64,000 nucleotides of DNA from Amblyornis subalaris (Eukaryota > Chordata > Aves > Passeriformes > Ptilonorhynchidae), in assembly GCA_018881555.1 (NCBI GenBank), contig JACAXG010000093.1, forward strand, positions 1,596,510 through 1,660,509, written 5' to 3'. The notes below the pieces were generated by a model, which was given only the letters and a program-made list of their open reading frames with translations, searched no databases and was not told where the DNA came from. The translations under genes and the position numbers were made by a program. This document shows positions 35,901-47,046 of this stretch, piece by piece (position 1 is the first letter of the stretch; each line of letters begins with the position of its first letter).

Positions 35901-38718
35901 AGANCTAAACATCAGGAGCAATTAAAAAATTGTGGTCTTTTGTAAATTACTCCCAGAAGAAATCTTGGAAATCTTTCATTTTAGTCCTTTCGGTCCGCTG
36001 AACCATAAAGCTATTATGAATGAACAAAAATACTAGAGAGAAAATTGAAATACAACAGTAATTAACAATATGAATATATCAAAATCCAACCCAACGGGCA
36101 GGATGGGGCCATCAGACATTTTAACATTTGAGTGACGGGCAGGTAGGGCACCTTTGATGTCACTTTTCCACCAAGGAGTGACTGAAAGATGAGCAGTTGC
36201 TCCTGATGGAGGGATGTTCTCATAATTTCTGTCCAAAAACCTTATATTCAAGGTGCCCATCTTGTTTACCTTCGAATAATAAGTAATAATTCTCATTTTA
36301 GGATCTTCTTTTCTGTTGCCATATGCTAAATGTCAACAAAGGATTATAGGAAAAATCATTGGAAATGTGCAGCTATCACAAATAGAGATTTCCCTCTGGG
36401 TTCTCTAATACTTTACAGACAAATGTTAAAGATTTATTGCACATGAACATCAAACATGGTTTTACTACAGTTCTCATTTGGATCAAATTGACACATTTTA
36501 CATTCATTTTAGCCTAATGAGATTCTTTCACTACACATTATATTCCAAGTGACCTCGTACATGAAATTTGTGGCATGGAACAAACCCACTGATATAACAA
36601 AGCCCTTTCCCGACCAACTTTTGGACTTTTTAGAAAAGAAAAGAAAGAGTTTAGCAAGGTCATGAGTCTTGAACATACATTTATTCATCGGTGCTCAAAA
36701 AAATCCTAACACAAATACCGTGTAGATTATCACGTTTTGCCAAATTTCCATTTTCACTGTTCACACCTCAGGAGTCTTNTGAACTCTGATTACAATCTGA
36801 ATATTTAACAGTTTGGGTACAATCCAAATATTTCTATTTACACCTGAAATACCAACGGGTTTCTGCAGAATTCCTGGAAGAATTTCGCCTCTGGTGATCA
36901 GAATCAGGCCCCAAATGACCAACCCAGATCCCAGCTGCTGGAATCTNACTTCTGAGAACAGTTCATTGCAAAAACCTTCCTGACAGTTTTGCACAATGCA
37001 ATATTTGCTTTTGCAGGAGATTCAGTGATTAAAAAAAAAAAAAACAAACACCACCACCAAAAAACTGTCCCGGAAAATAAATTTTTTGGCTTATCAAAGC
37101 AATTAGTAATGGAATGTAAGTTTTTAACACTGTGCTGTAATGTTGCACCAGGAAAAGGTAGCAGATGACCTTGAGANGAGGTGAAAGGAAACTAGAAAAT
37201 GTTAATTAAAATTATTAGTGCTGTTTGAGGTGCTTATCTTGTTTACTGCTAAGGTGTTGCTCCCTTCTGCATAATTAGGGGTAATTTTACTTACTTTCAA
37301 GTCTGTAATTTTAAATATCACAAAGTTTTATCTTCCAACAAGAAGTAATTCATTATTGGTTTGTATGTAACTGCTTGATGTTTTAATCAATACATGCAAC
37401 TTCCACAAAGTCTGTTAGAATTTGTCAGGAGGTTTTCTACATCTTTTATAGTGCAGGATTAGGCATGGTATATGAGGCTGAAATCCCATTTAGTAATGAA
37501 ATTTAAACATAATTCTGTGTTTATGATGTGAAGATATATTTTTACTTGATCTGTCCTTTTACATTTCCCTTTATCCACGATTATTGGAGGACAATGATAT
37601 CGGGAAAACAAACCACAGTGAAGTTAAATCCATTTGAACACAAAGAGTTACTGTCAGTTAATCCTAATAGAGACAATACCGATTTTTTAACTAAACTGCT
37701 TAAGAAATGAATATGTCTTGCATGCTTTCAATTTGTTTTAAATCCTAATATGCAGAGCTCTTTGCTGTTGTCTAATATTTGCATAAAATATTTAATCTTG
37801 TACTTTAAATTAATGATATTAAAGGTCTAAATGTTTGAAAAATGTTGTTGTCAGAACAATGTAATCTTTTCTCTCCAGACTTCTTCATATAATTGTGGTG
37901 CCCTTATCCTAATATACTTGTAACCTTCCCCTGCATTGTCCTGCCTTGAATGTTCTCTTCAGGACTTTCTTTATTTAGAGATTTCTACACTTTTTTTTTT
38001 TTTAAATATTAAGAAGCGGGGCAGGGAAGTTCCTCNGCTTGCCAGGACACGCGGCAGGAAGAAATATTCCCGAAATATTTCAGGAGTGAAGGTCTGGCCA
38101 TCAGTGTGTGGGGCGGGGGCAAGGCGGGGGCTCATTTTTAATTTCGCTGCTGTGATAAAAATATCGCTGCTCTTTTTATCTTCAGCAGAGCAATTAAAGC
38201 CATGCAGGGTACTTGAAACCCCGTAATTTTTAACCACTGGCATAGTAGGTAGGAAGAAGCATACCATTGCCATGAGGCTTTAATTAAACCATAAAAAAAT
38301 GGGAAAATGTCTTCAGGAGTACATATTAAAATAGGCAAGGAGCTTCAATTCATTTTCTTAAATTTACTGAATATTGAAGAGGTTGAAAGTTTGCTGGCTT
38401 AATATAATAACAACTTAATATAGATATTTTATAAGAGAACACACCCTTTTTTGTTGTGTTTCTCCCAAGTAAGCCAACGATGCCTACTAAGGGGTTATGC
38501 TGAGGGGTACAATTAGGTTGCTAATTAATTGAACAAGTCAAAGGCAGCATGAGCTCTGTGAAGCACAGGAGAGTGGCTGGGCAGGGGTGTGGAACCACAT
38601 CACTGCTGTAGGGCATGGCCAGGCTGGTAGCATCCATGGCTTGTCTGGGGCAAGGCAAGGAGCCTTGATGGCAGTGGGATTAATCCTGGAAGAAGAGTTA
38701 CAAAGAAGAATTTCACTC
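32981..38718. other. Long CR1-free block, candidate regulatory DNA
   Basis: About 5.7 kb with no CR1 that I can detect, although CR1 occurs every 2-6 kb elsewhere. AT-rich single-copy sequence predominates, with TA-rich simple sequence at 34,398-34,455 and an ATTTGCAT octamer at 37,777-37,784. TTAATTAAAATTATTAG and CATAATTAGGGGTAA words lie at 37.2-37.3 kb. Near 36,899 the word CAGAATCAGGCCCCAAAT echoes the end of the ancient repeat at 32.96 kb. Open frames (60-131 codons) are unrecognised. Function is inference. Confidence 0.3.
34398..34455 (+). repeat. (TATATC)-like microsatellite
   Basis: About 58 bases of TATATC, CATATA and TCTATA units, with variable spacing. Confidence 0.8.
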
Positions 38719-38924
38719 AAGGAAGAAATTAGGAAGAAATTGCTGCCTATGAGGGTGGNGAGGCCCTGGCNCAGGTTGCCCAGAGAAGCTGTGGCTGCCC
38801 CATCCCTGGAAGTGCCCAAGGCCAGGTTGGAGCACCCTGGGATAGTGGAAGGTGTCCCTGCCATGGCAGGGGGATGGACTAGGTGGCCTTTAGGGTCCCT
38901 TCCAACCAAACCATTCCATGGCTC
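38719..38924 (+). mobile_element. CR1 LINE, 5'-truncated, 3' end present
   Basis: AGGAAGAAATTGCTGCC, GAGGGTGGnGAGGCCCTGGC, CAGGTTGCCCAGAGAAGCTG, CCCCATCCCTGGAAGTGCCC, GGGATAGTGGAAGGTGTCCC, CCATGGCAGGGGGATGG, then CCAAACCATTCCATGG. ORF2 C-terminal residues RLPREAVAAPSLEVPKARLE are readable. About 17 bases of the 'ggacggggcttggagcaa' part are missing after CCAGGTTGGAGCA. Two Ns. Confidence 0.94.
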
Positions 38925-41055
38925 TAAAGAAGCAGANGCCAGTGCTGGTGCCAGGATTGCACCTTCGTGGATGGGAAGAGCTTCGTGGCATTTGGAGTCT
39001 GCTTGTACCAACTACATGAAAGGGATGCAGCTTGTTGGAATTAACTTATGCACGGATCAAATGGTGACTGGAAACAGGGCAGCAGCAGCTTTTTGGGAGC
39101 CCAGGGTGGTGCTGCAGANCCTCCCCCTGCTCCGGGGTCTCCCGGCGCGGCACACGCATGGANGCTACAGGAAAGGAGAAAACCCTGTCATTGCTGGGTG
39201 CTGCTGTGCTCTGAGAGCATTAGGAGCACCACACTGACTCCTGGAATTCCTCAGCTCCAGCTTCCTCAGCTCCATGAGGACGTCTGCCTTTGCTCTGACC
39301 ACAGGTGCCGCTCCCCACTGCCTCTGCAGGAGCGACTCGGAGCAGCCTCCTCCAGGGAGAGGAGAGCCGAGGCACCGGCGCTCCCGGGAAGGATGCTGTG
39401 CCGGCAGCTGGGATCTCGTGGCTCCTCTCTGGCACTGGAAGGGCTGTGGTTTCACTGGTGCCTGCTCAGAAGCAGCTGCAGGAGCAGAGCAGCCACAGTG
39501 GGGGGAAAAAAGGGAATTAATTCAGCTTGGAGAAACAATAGGAGAGGAAGGCAGTAAGGCAAAGAGGCACATGAAGGATCTCAAGAGCAGAAGACAGCGA
39601 TATTTCTAGGGATTTATGTGGCACTAAAAGGGATGTATTATGGCAAGTAGATGAAAGGACATATTATACTGCCATATTTGATGCATGGCCACATAATCAC
39701 ACTAAACTGAATTTTGAATAAGAATGGAAGAAGATTCCTGTAGTCAATTGGAACTACAGGGAGAATTTAAATAGTGGACCTAATAATCTGAGGGGCTGCT
39801 TTCCTTCGTGGCATGGGGTGAATGTTGGGATGGCTGAGGATGGCCATGGAAAATTTCCTGACACAGGTTGTCAAAATTCCTGCCTTTTTTTGGTTTTAAT
39901 GGTGGATCAGGTGACACCCAAATGTCACCTGCACTTCCTGGTGTGGCAGTCACTTGGCACTGCAGACTCGGGAAAAGGTGACACACAGTTCCTGCAGGAC
40001 CCTGCTCTGTCTCTGAAGAACCCCCAGCCAAACGGTGTCCAGGCATTGCCTTTGTTTCCAGTTGGATTTCCCAAAGGACAAAATCTCCATGACAATGCCA
40101 AACTCCATGAATTTTACCTTCATTCTCCCCGAATCCATGTCAAACCATGAACTTGGCATGGTTAACATCTCCCAGCCTGGATTCCTTTCCAAGGCTGCTG
40201 TGCCAGAGCAGAGCTGGAACGGAACCTGATCCAAGCCTGATGTTTGTAAGGAAGCTCAGAACCTGGGGAATTTGGGGTTGTTTGTTCCAAACATTTCAAA
40301 CAGTTCCAGTGACATCTAGTGGGGAGCAAACCCCTGCGAANGGCTCCAGCCTTACGGAAAAATCCCATTATCCTTTATTTTCTCTTAACCCACTGGGCAA
40401 TAGTTTCCTACTGAAAAAAACCCTCAGCTGTGGTTTGTGTGCCATACACCATGATTGAAAAATAGTTTCATAGTCCACTGAGAATTTCTCCTTTCTGGAA
40501 ACATTTCATCTATTAAGGACCATTTGGAATTTTCTCTGGGACATTCCACTATATCTAAAATAAACTCGTGGAAGAAGGTCACGAAGCCTTAGGAATAAAA
40601 ACAACAACAGCCACGGACTCTCAGAAATTTAAATTACTCAGAGAACAACAATAAAAATCTCAGTCCAACTGCTGCAGCCCCATTAAACAGAAAAGTAGCT
40701 AAATATAGTTAAAGTGAAGTAAAATTAGCTTGGAAGCAAAACCAGGTCATCTTTCCCTCCCTCCCATCTCCCACTTCCCTCTGCGCTGTCTCCCTGTGCA
40801 CCTTCTGCACGTGTTTCCTACTGAATGTGTTTATGGAAGGGGAGGTTGCAAATATCAATCCATCACAGCCAAATTTTCCTTTTCTTTTACTCAGGATGAG
40901 TGAAAGCTGCTTCAGAAGCATTCCTCGATTCCATAATATCCTGTTTTCCCTCTCTCTCTGAGGCACTGTGCAGTGCCAACCATGGTATGCTTATTTAAGG
41001 AGCAGCTCAAGCTTTAGGGTTGTGTCAGTTCCGAGCAGGGTTCCTGAATCAAGCA
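38925..41055. other. Unique noncoding sequence
   Basis: Single-copy sequence, GC-richer at 39.1-39.5 kb, where frames on both strands reach 169 codons without any recognisable family. The rest is AT-rich. No repeat recognised. Confidence 0.5.
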
Positions 41056-41153
41056 GGTTTTCCAGTGGAANCTGTCCCTGTCCATGGCACGGGGTTGGAA
41101 TGAGATGCTCTGCAGGGCACTTTGCAACCCCAACCATTCCATGATTCCATGGT
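41056..41153 (+). mobile_element. Short CR1 LINE 3' tail
   Basis: CCAGTGGAAnCTGTCCCTG, CCATGGCACGGGGTTGGAAT, GCAACCCCAACCATTCCATG and ATTCCATGG. Only the last ~95 bases of a CR1 3' UTR remain, ending in one 8-mer tail unit. Confidence 0.85.
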
Positions 41154-43249
41154 CCCCCAGGCATAAATTCAAGTGACAAATAGATTATTAATCTCAGAGA
41201 GGTGGAAATTCAAAGTTCAACAAGTCAGCCCTAAGAGCTGTGTTTTGAAAGCAGAAATATTGTAGCAAAGCATGGAATATTTTCCTTAAAATGGAGAGAT
41301 TGCAGCATTAAATTCAGGAATGAAGGTACACATGTCCATGGTCTTTTTGTTTCCTGATTTGGGATCACTGCACACAGGATTTCCTGCACATTTCCAACAG
41401 CAGCACCAGAGAAAAAAATACAATATTACCTGAGGGTGGTGGTGTGGGTGCTGTTATATTGACCTGACACCAAAGGAATCCCAGAAAGTCCAGGAGCATC
41501 AAAGCTTTGAAAAGCACAAAATTATTTTGAAGCTTCTCCAGCCAATAGAGCCTGTGTGGGTTTGCAAAATTTGCCTGCAAGTTTCACAAGAACTTCATTT
41601 CTCTCTCGTTTCCAGTCCTCCCCTTGATCCTGGCTGTAGCCTGGACCTACACTCACAAATACTAAAAAGAAAAGGAAATAGAAACATCATTTAGCCTGGT
41701 TGTTTTTAAAAGTTTCAGTTTTATTTTGCAATAAATTTTGGATGCAGGCTCTAGGAATCCTGGGACAAGGGCAGCTGTGTTTCAGCAGAGAGACTGCCAT
41801 GAGTCACCAGTTTTCTTTCTCTCCCGTTTCTGTTTTCCTTAATCTGAAAAAGAAAATAATAATCTAGGCTGAAAAATATCGGCTTTGCTCCTCGTGGATG
41901 GGAAAAGCTGGGAAGTTCTGTTCCCAGGTCCTGCAGTGGGGCTGGGGTGTGAGCAGGAAAGCCCAGCCCAGTCCATCTCAGCCCATCCAGCCCAAACTGG
42001 GTCATGGCTGGACACGAGACCCTCCAAGCACTCAGTGGTGCATGGAAAATCGACTGCTCGGATGATGTGGAGCCTCCTCTTTAGTTTCAGGTAACAAAGG
42101 TGGCTAAAATTCATGTGGACAGTTTTCCAAACTTTCCTTTTTCCTACATAGATTATTGTTCCAGTTACCATTGAGATTTTGGGCTCCCACCAGAATTGGA
42201 ACAGGATTCGCTCTGGAGGTGCTCTCCCAACCAAATTGTCTATGGACAACTTTGAAAAATTCTGGGCTGCCTAATCCCCACTTCATCGCAGTGCATTAAT
42301 TAAAAATTAATTCATGCTTGTAAATCACTTGCAGTTACATAGAGAGAAGCAAAAATATTTACAATGTTGCGTTTTTAGTCGCTTGAAAATTCTTGGAAAC
42401 GCATTTTGTCATTCTCCCTTCCAGAAGTACCGAATTGTTTTTATTTTATTTGTGGGTTTGTGAAAAAAAAAAAAAAAATTCTCTTTGTAGCATTAATTTG
42501 GTTTGGTCTAAAAATCCAAGGAAAATGCCTTCCTTTTAGCAAAGGCATTTTTTGGGTTCTGTTGTGCACTGAGAGGCCTTGAGGTCAGAGGGTAAATTTG
42601 TCTTAGTTGCAGCCTATTTCCATGGGCTGAGTCTTACATGATTAGAAGCGTTCGGCCACTACTGGGAGAGACAGGAGAGAAAGGAAGGTCAGGAGGGTGC
42701 CTTGGGAGAAAATCAGAGAGAATTACTATAAAATATGTGCAGTTAAGTGAGAAAATCAGCATCTGCTGGCTGTTTGTTTTCTTTCGGGTTTTTTTCAGGA
42801 TTGCAAGAAACGTTACGAACATGGTTTTGGTTTGGTCGCAATTCTGGAGGGAGAGAGGGATGAGGATGAAGGTGGGAGCTTTGGGAATGTGAGTAGGAGG
42901 CGAGTATTGACAACAGAAGCAGTAACAGCAATGCTATTTTCCGCGATGACTTCAATCCTGTGGAAGATAAATTAGGTAAAGAGAGAAACAAGCCACCTCT
43001 CCAGCTTTCTATCAGCCCCGCTCGGGAAAGCCTTCCATGAAAACTTTCTCCACTTTCCCAGTGCAAGTAGGAGAGGCAGGAATCACTGCAGCCACCCACA
43101 ATGGCAGCAGAGACTTCCCCACTTGTGCTTTTTGCGGCAGCATCACCCGGGGTTGGGCTTCATTATTTTTCTCTCCTTTGGGAAGTGTGGGGGTGGGAGG
43201 CAACTTTGGGAGACGCTGCCCGAGGTGAAGCAAAAAAACGTGAAAGAGA
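41154..43249. other. Unique noncoding sequence
   Basis: No gene or interspersed repeat recognised. An A run lies at 42,464-42,478. AT-rich at 42.28-42.5 kb. Frames up to 136 codons are unrecognised. Confidence 0.5.
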
Positions 43250-43391
43250 GCAGGTTTAAACTGCCAGAGGGCAGGGTTAGGTGGGATATTGGGAAGGAAT
43301 CCTTCCCTGTGAGGGTGTGGAGGCCCTGGCACAGGTTACCCAGAGAAGCTGTGGCTGCCCCATCCCTGGAAGTGTCCAAGGCCAGGCTGGG
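43250..43391 (+). mobile_element. CR1 LINE missing its 3' end
   Basis: CAGGTTTAAACTGCCAGAGG, GGATATTGGGAAGGAATCCT, GTGAGGGTGTGGAGGCCCTG, CAGGTTACCCAGAGAAGCTG and TGGAAGTGTCCAAGGCCAGG follow the CR1 ORF2 end. The match then stops at GCTGG and unrelated sequence continues (GAATGCnCTTCTC). The whole 3' UTR and tail are absent, unlike the other copies. Confidence 0.93.
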
Positions 43392-46128
43392 AATGCNCTT
43401 CTCTGAGGAGCACACCTCCAGAACCTCCTTCCTCAGGATGTTCCTGCTCGGGGTTTGTCTGTCACAGCAGTGAATTCTGCCTGCCTGGGTCGTCCTGAGC
43501 CTCGATTCACCACACACCTCTCCCGCTTCCTGAACCTTCTCTCTTTCAGGGTGATTCATTACAACCAGTATGGAACAGGGAATCTCCATCACTGAAGCTG
43601 AAACTTTGGGAAAGTGGAGAGAATACTCCAACAATAACTCGAGGCTGTCACACCACCGGCCCGGAGACGTTTACACCTGCTTTGGAGATGTTTAAGAGCT
43701 GTGAATGTTCAGTTAATGTTAGGAAAGTTACGGGGTTTGACGCTGCCTTTGGTGTTTATCGTATCTATTGTCCTTCTGGGGATGCTGTGAAGTTCCTGCG
43801 TGAGGCCGACCACCATCCAGCCCGGCAGGCTCCAGGATCCAATAAAAAAAAGCTGGGAGGGAGATGCCGCAGGGTCCAGCCCTTCCCACATCTTCCCAGC
43901 CGCATCCAGCCCTGCTTTTGCTGCTCCTCCAGAGAGAAACTCCAGTTTCTCTTCTTGCAGTAATGTCCACGACCTGAGCTGGGATTTTTCCCAGCAAAGA
44001 GGAAAAAGATTCCAGATTGTTGTTGCTGCTGCCATGTCCATCACGAAGGCACCTTCTACACCTCCTGACCGGGTGCGCATTTCCAGTGCTGGCAGAGGGG
44101 GCTGCTCCTCTCCCAAAAATCCTGCGCTGGGCTCAGACCGGTGTCACCCTCCAGGCTGGGCTGCCACAGGAGCCTGTGCCTCGGTCCTGCTGCTTTAACT
44201 GAGTCAGGCAGGCTGTGCTCAGGCGAAAACGATGTCAAGGAGGCAAAACAAAGAGTATTGTGTTTGGCCTATCTTGCAAAAAATTATGCGCCGGGGAAGA
44301 ATAGCGCGGAAGTGGAGTAAGTACAAAACACACAGGGAAGTGTCTCGTCGCTTCCCCGAGACAAAGGCAGACAAAATTAATCAGCGGTGATTTGTTGTGC
44401 CAGAAAACGCACGCTCCTGACTATCTGTGGCAGATTATTGCCGAGGAAATAGTTCCTCAATATCCGCGGCACATTCCTGACCTGTACATTATGAAGTTAT
44501 TTCTGCCTTATGATTTGTAACCTGTAAAATGCCTGTGATCTTAATAAATGAGGGCTTGTTGCCTCCTGAAATCCACTGTATTTCATCTTTGGCTCCCCTC
44601 CTTTGGCAGTGTTGTTATTTAGGCTGAGTTAACATTAGTATTCTCTCTGAGCATATACACTTCCATGAATCCGAGATCATCGCTGCGAGCGAGCACCCTT
44701 AGGACACGGTGACACCATCCATATGACATATGATCATGGGTGGAAGCATAGCTGGAGGCTTTATGGAAAACACTGAGGATTTCCCAACCTGTACGTATTT
44801 TTTATTTTTTTTTTTTTTTCCGTTTCCCCGGGAGGAAATATCGTGGACTTTTAAAATTGTTTAATCGAGCCTATGACCCGTGGTTAGTTTTTGTAACTTA
44901 ATAGTAAACCTGTAGAAAGCAAACTATACAGGGCTGTTTTATTGACAGTGTTCCTACAGTACAATTCAAATTGCCTGAGGTGCAGCCTGGCACAGCTGCT
45001 GAAAATAAAGATATTTTCCTCTGTCATTTACAGGAAGTTTTCTCGTTGTTTACAGGAGTTTCAGGTGGCAGGAGAATCAGGGTGCTGCTCTCAGAGGTGT
45101 TCATCCACCCTGGGAGAAGCTCAGTGGAGCCACCCATGATCAGACACATGGGAAAACATTCAATATTCATGGAAAACACGAGTATGAATCCCCTCGGTTC
45201 TTCTTTCCAGTGCCTTGGCTGAAAACAGCACAAAAGGCTGCAAGTTATCCTTGCTCTTATCAATTAAGTGACACCAAACAAAAACGAAATTATGCCAAAA
45301 GTAATTTAGAAACCAAACCTCACAGGGGCGAGCCTGACGTTGACCCTTCACACCGCCCAAATTATTTGCATCCACTTTCTTCATCCACTAAAATATGTTT
45401 CACTATGTCTGAAATAAAAATAAGGGTGTGTTTGTATTATTAGGGAGAATGTCCAGCGTTAATGCCCGAGCATGGGGGTTGTGTTGATGGGGGGTTTGAG
45501 GGTGGGAGAGGTGTGGAGAGGGCACCCCTTGCCCCAAAATTCCTAAACAACTCCAGGCTGTACAAGGTCTGAAAAAGCCAGACATCTTCTGAAGGCGTTT
45601 TACGAGTGCATATGGAGAAACTGCCGAAAATATAACTGTTTGTGAATAAAATGGAAATTAGTGCTGTTGTGTTCACCTGTAAGTTTTTCTTTAAAGCCAG
45701 TGATTGCATTTGAAACCTGCAATTCTCAACAAAAAGAGAAAAGTTCAGTGCTGATTGCTGGATATTTGGACCTCCCAGTGCAAACATTAACTGGCTGAGA
45801 GGCACTCTGGAATGTAATGAAGGAAACAATACTGGGAATGGAGCCAAACGCAGAAACACTGGCGCCTGCAACCTAGGGATTTGCCTCCTAGTAATAGGAG
45901 CTGAACAAGGCCCAGCACTTCTGTTAGGCTGGAAATGACATACTGTGATCCTTGACTTAGCCAAAGGGATTTTAAATGGAGGAAAGAGCTGGCAAGACAA
46001 AATCTCCTGCACTTTTCACAGTGTTTTCTAAAACAAGCAAAGGAAATCAGGAGAAAAGACTGTAGTCTATTACATTTGATCCAGTTAAGTCAAGAGTGGA
46101 AGCTTTTTAACTGCTGTTATTATTTTTT

Positions 46129-46339
46129 ATACTTTCTCATCATGTCACACCACCCAGAAAGCACAGACATAAAGCAGAAACTTGAAACTGCTTTCATTCA
46201 AGAAGAAGGGCACCCCAACATTGCGTTATTGACAGGAGGGCTGCAAAAACTGACAGCTGCAGAAATTGTACAGTTGAAGTTCAATTCCCAGGAGCAGGAA
46301 CAATATACTGATGGTATTAATTCCGTTTGGAATTGTTAA
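46129..46339 (+). other. Unrecognised protein-like open segment
   Basis: After a pyrimidine-rich run ending CACACCACCCAG (a possible acceptor) the plus frame reads through segments such as TDIKQKLETAFIQEEG and LQKLTAAEIVQLKF to a stop at 46,337-46,339. The composition is plausible for an amphipathic helical protein, with no rare features. GATGGTATTA near 46,312 is a poor donor. I recognise no family. The same stretch could equally be a conserved noncoding element that happens to be open. Confidence 0.12.
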
Positions 46340-46690
46340 AATAAGAAAAGGTTATGGGCTGAGGAAGGGACCTGGTATTTTTTTTTTTCTTCTTCTTCTT
46401 TTTTTGCTTGTAACAAAGGCGAACCTTCCTTCTTCCCTGGTGTCCTTGGACTGTCATCTCCAACCTTTTGAAACTGTATCTGATTATCCATGTGGCAATT
46501 AATCATAATTAAGCAGGCTTGAGATTTGGAAAGGTACAAAGAAGGTGGCTATAGATCTGGCTTTTGTCCTGAGTAACCTCTTTTTTTTTTTTTCCCCCTC
46601 TTTTTTTGGCTGCTGAATCTTGTGTTTGGAGCCATGAGAGGGAGGACGGGAAAACCGAGAAGAAAAAAAAAAAGAGGCAGAAAAAACAGC

Positions 46691-46717
46691 GTGTGTGTGT
46701 GTGTGTGTGTGTGTGTT
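46691..46717 (+). repeat. (GT)13 microsatellite
   Basis: Thirteen uninterrupted GT dinucleotides, preceded by an A/G-rich tract and T runs at 46,580-46,610. Confidence 0.95.
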
Positions 46718-46907
46718 TGAACATCAGAGCCCTGAGCATCCTGGTTGCTCTTTCTTTCTCTTTTTGGACATCACAGTCCCTAGAAACTAAGTTCCAGCAA
46801 ACTTGGAAGCAGTCCGTTTCCAAGAGGAAGCTAGGTAACAAATTACCTTTCTAATGCCAAGTGATTTGGATCCATTCTTACAAACCAGATTTTTTCAATT
46901 TATTACA

Positions 46908-47046
46908 GGAAAACATTCAATCATTATACGCTGGCACTCTGTCTGGGGCACATGGAATACCATTCTACCCACTCCGCCCACATCCAGTTTTTAAAGGCTT
47001 AGAAAGCCCAGAATGTCTTCTTATTAAATGTTTTATATATTTATAA
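46908..47046 (+). other. Unrecognised open segment behind a good acceptor
   Basis: TTTTTCAATTTATTACAG is a strong acceptor-like word. The frame that follows contains SLYAGTLSGAHGIPFYPLRP and ends at a TAA at 47,044. All AT-rich vertebrate DNA yields such words, and no donor or family supports an exon. Recorded because it lies about 570 bases downstream of another protein-like segment on the same strand. Confidence 0.1.

Noticed and set aside
38587..39237. 216-codon plus-strand frame, the longest in the window
   Set aside because: Its middle is the CR1 ORF2 C-terminus (RLPREAVAAPSLEVPKARLE) and its ends are unrelated unique sequence. A chance fusion through a repeat.
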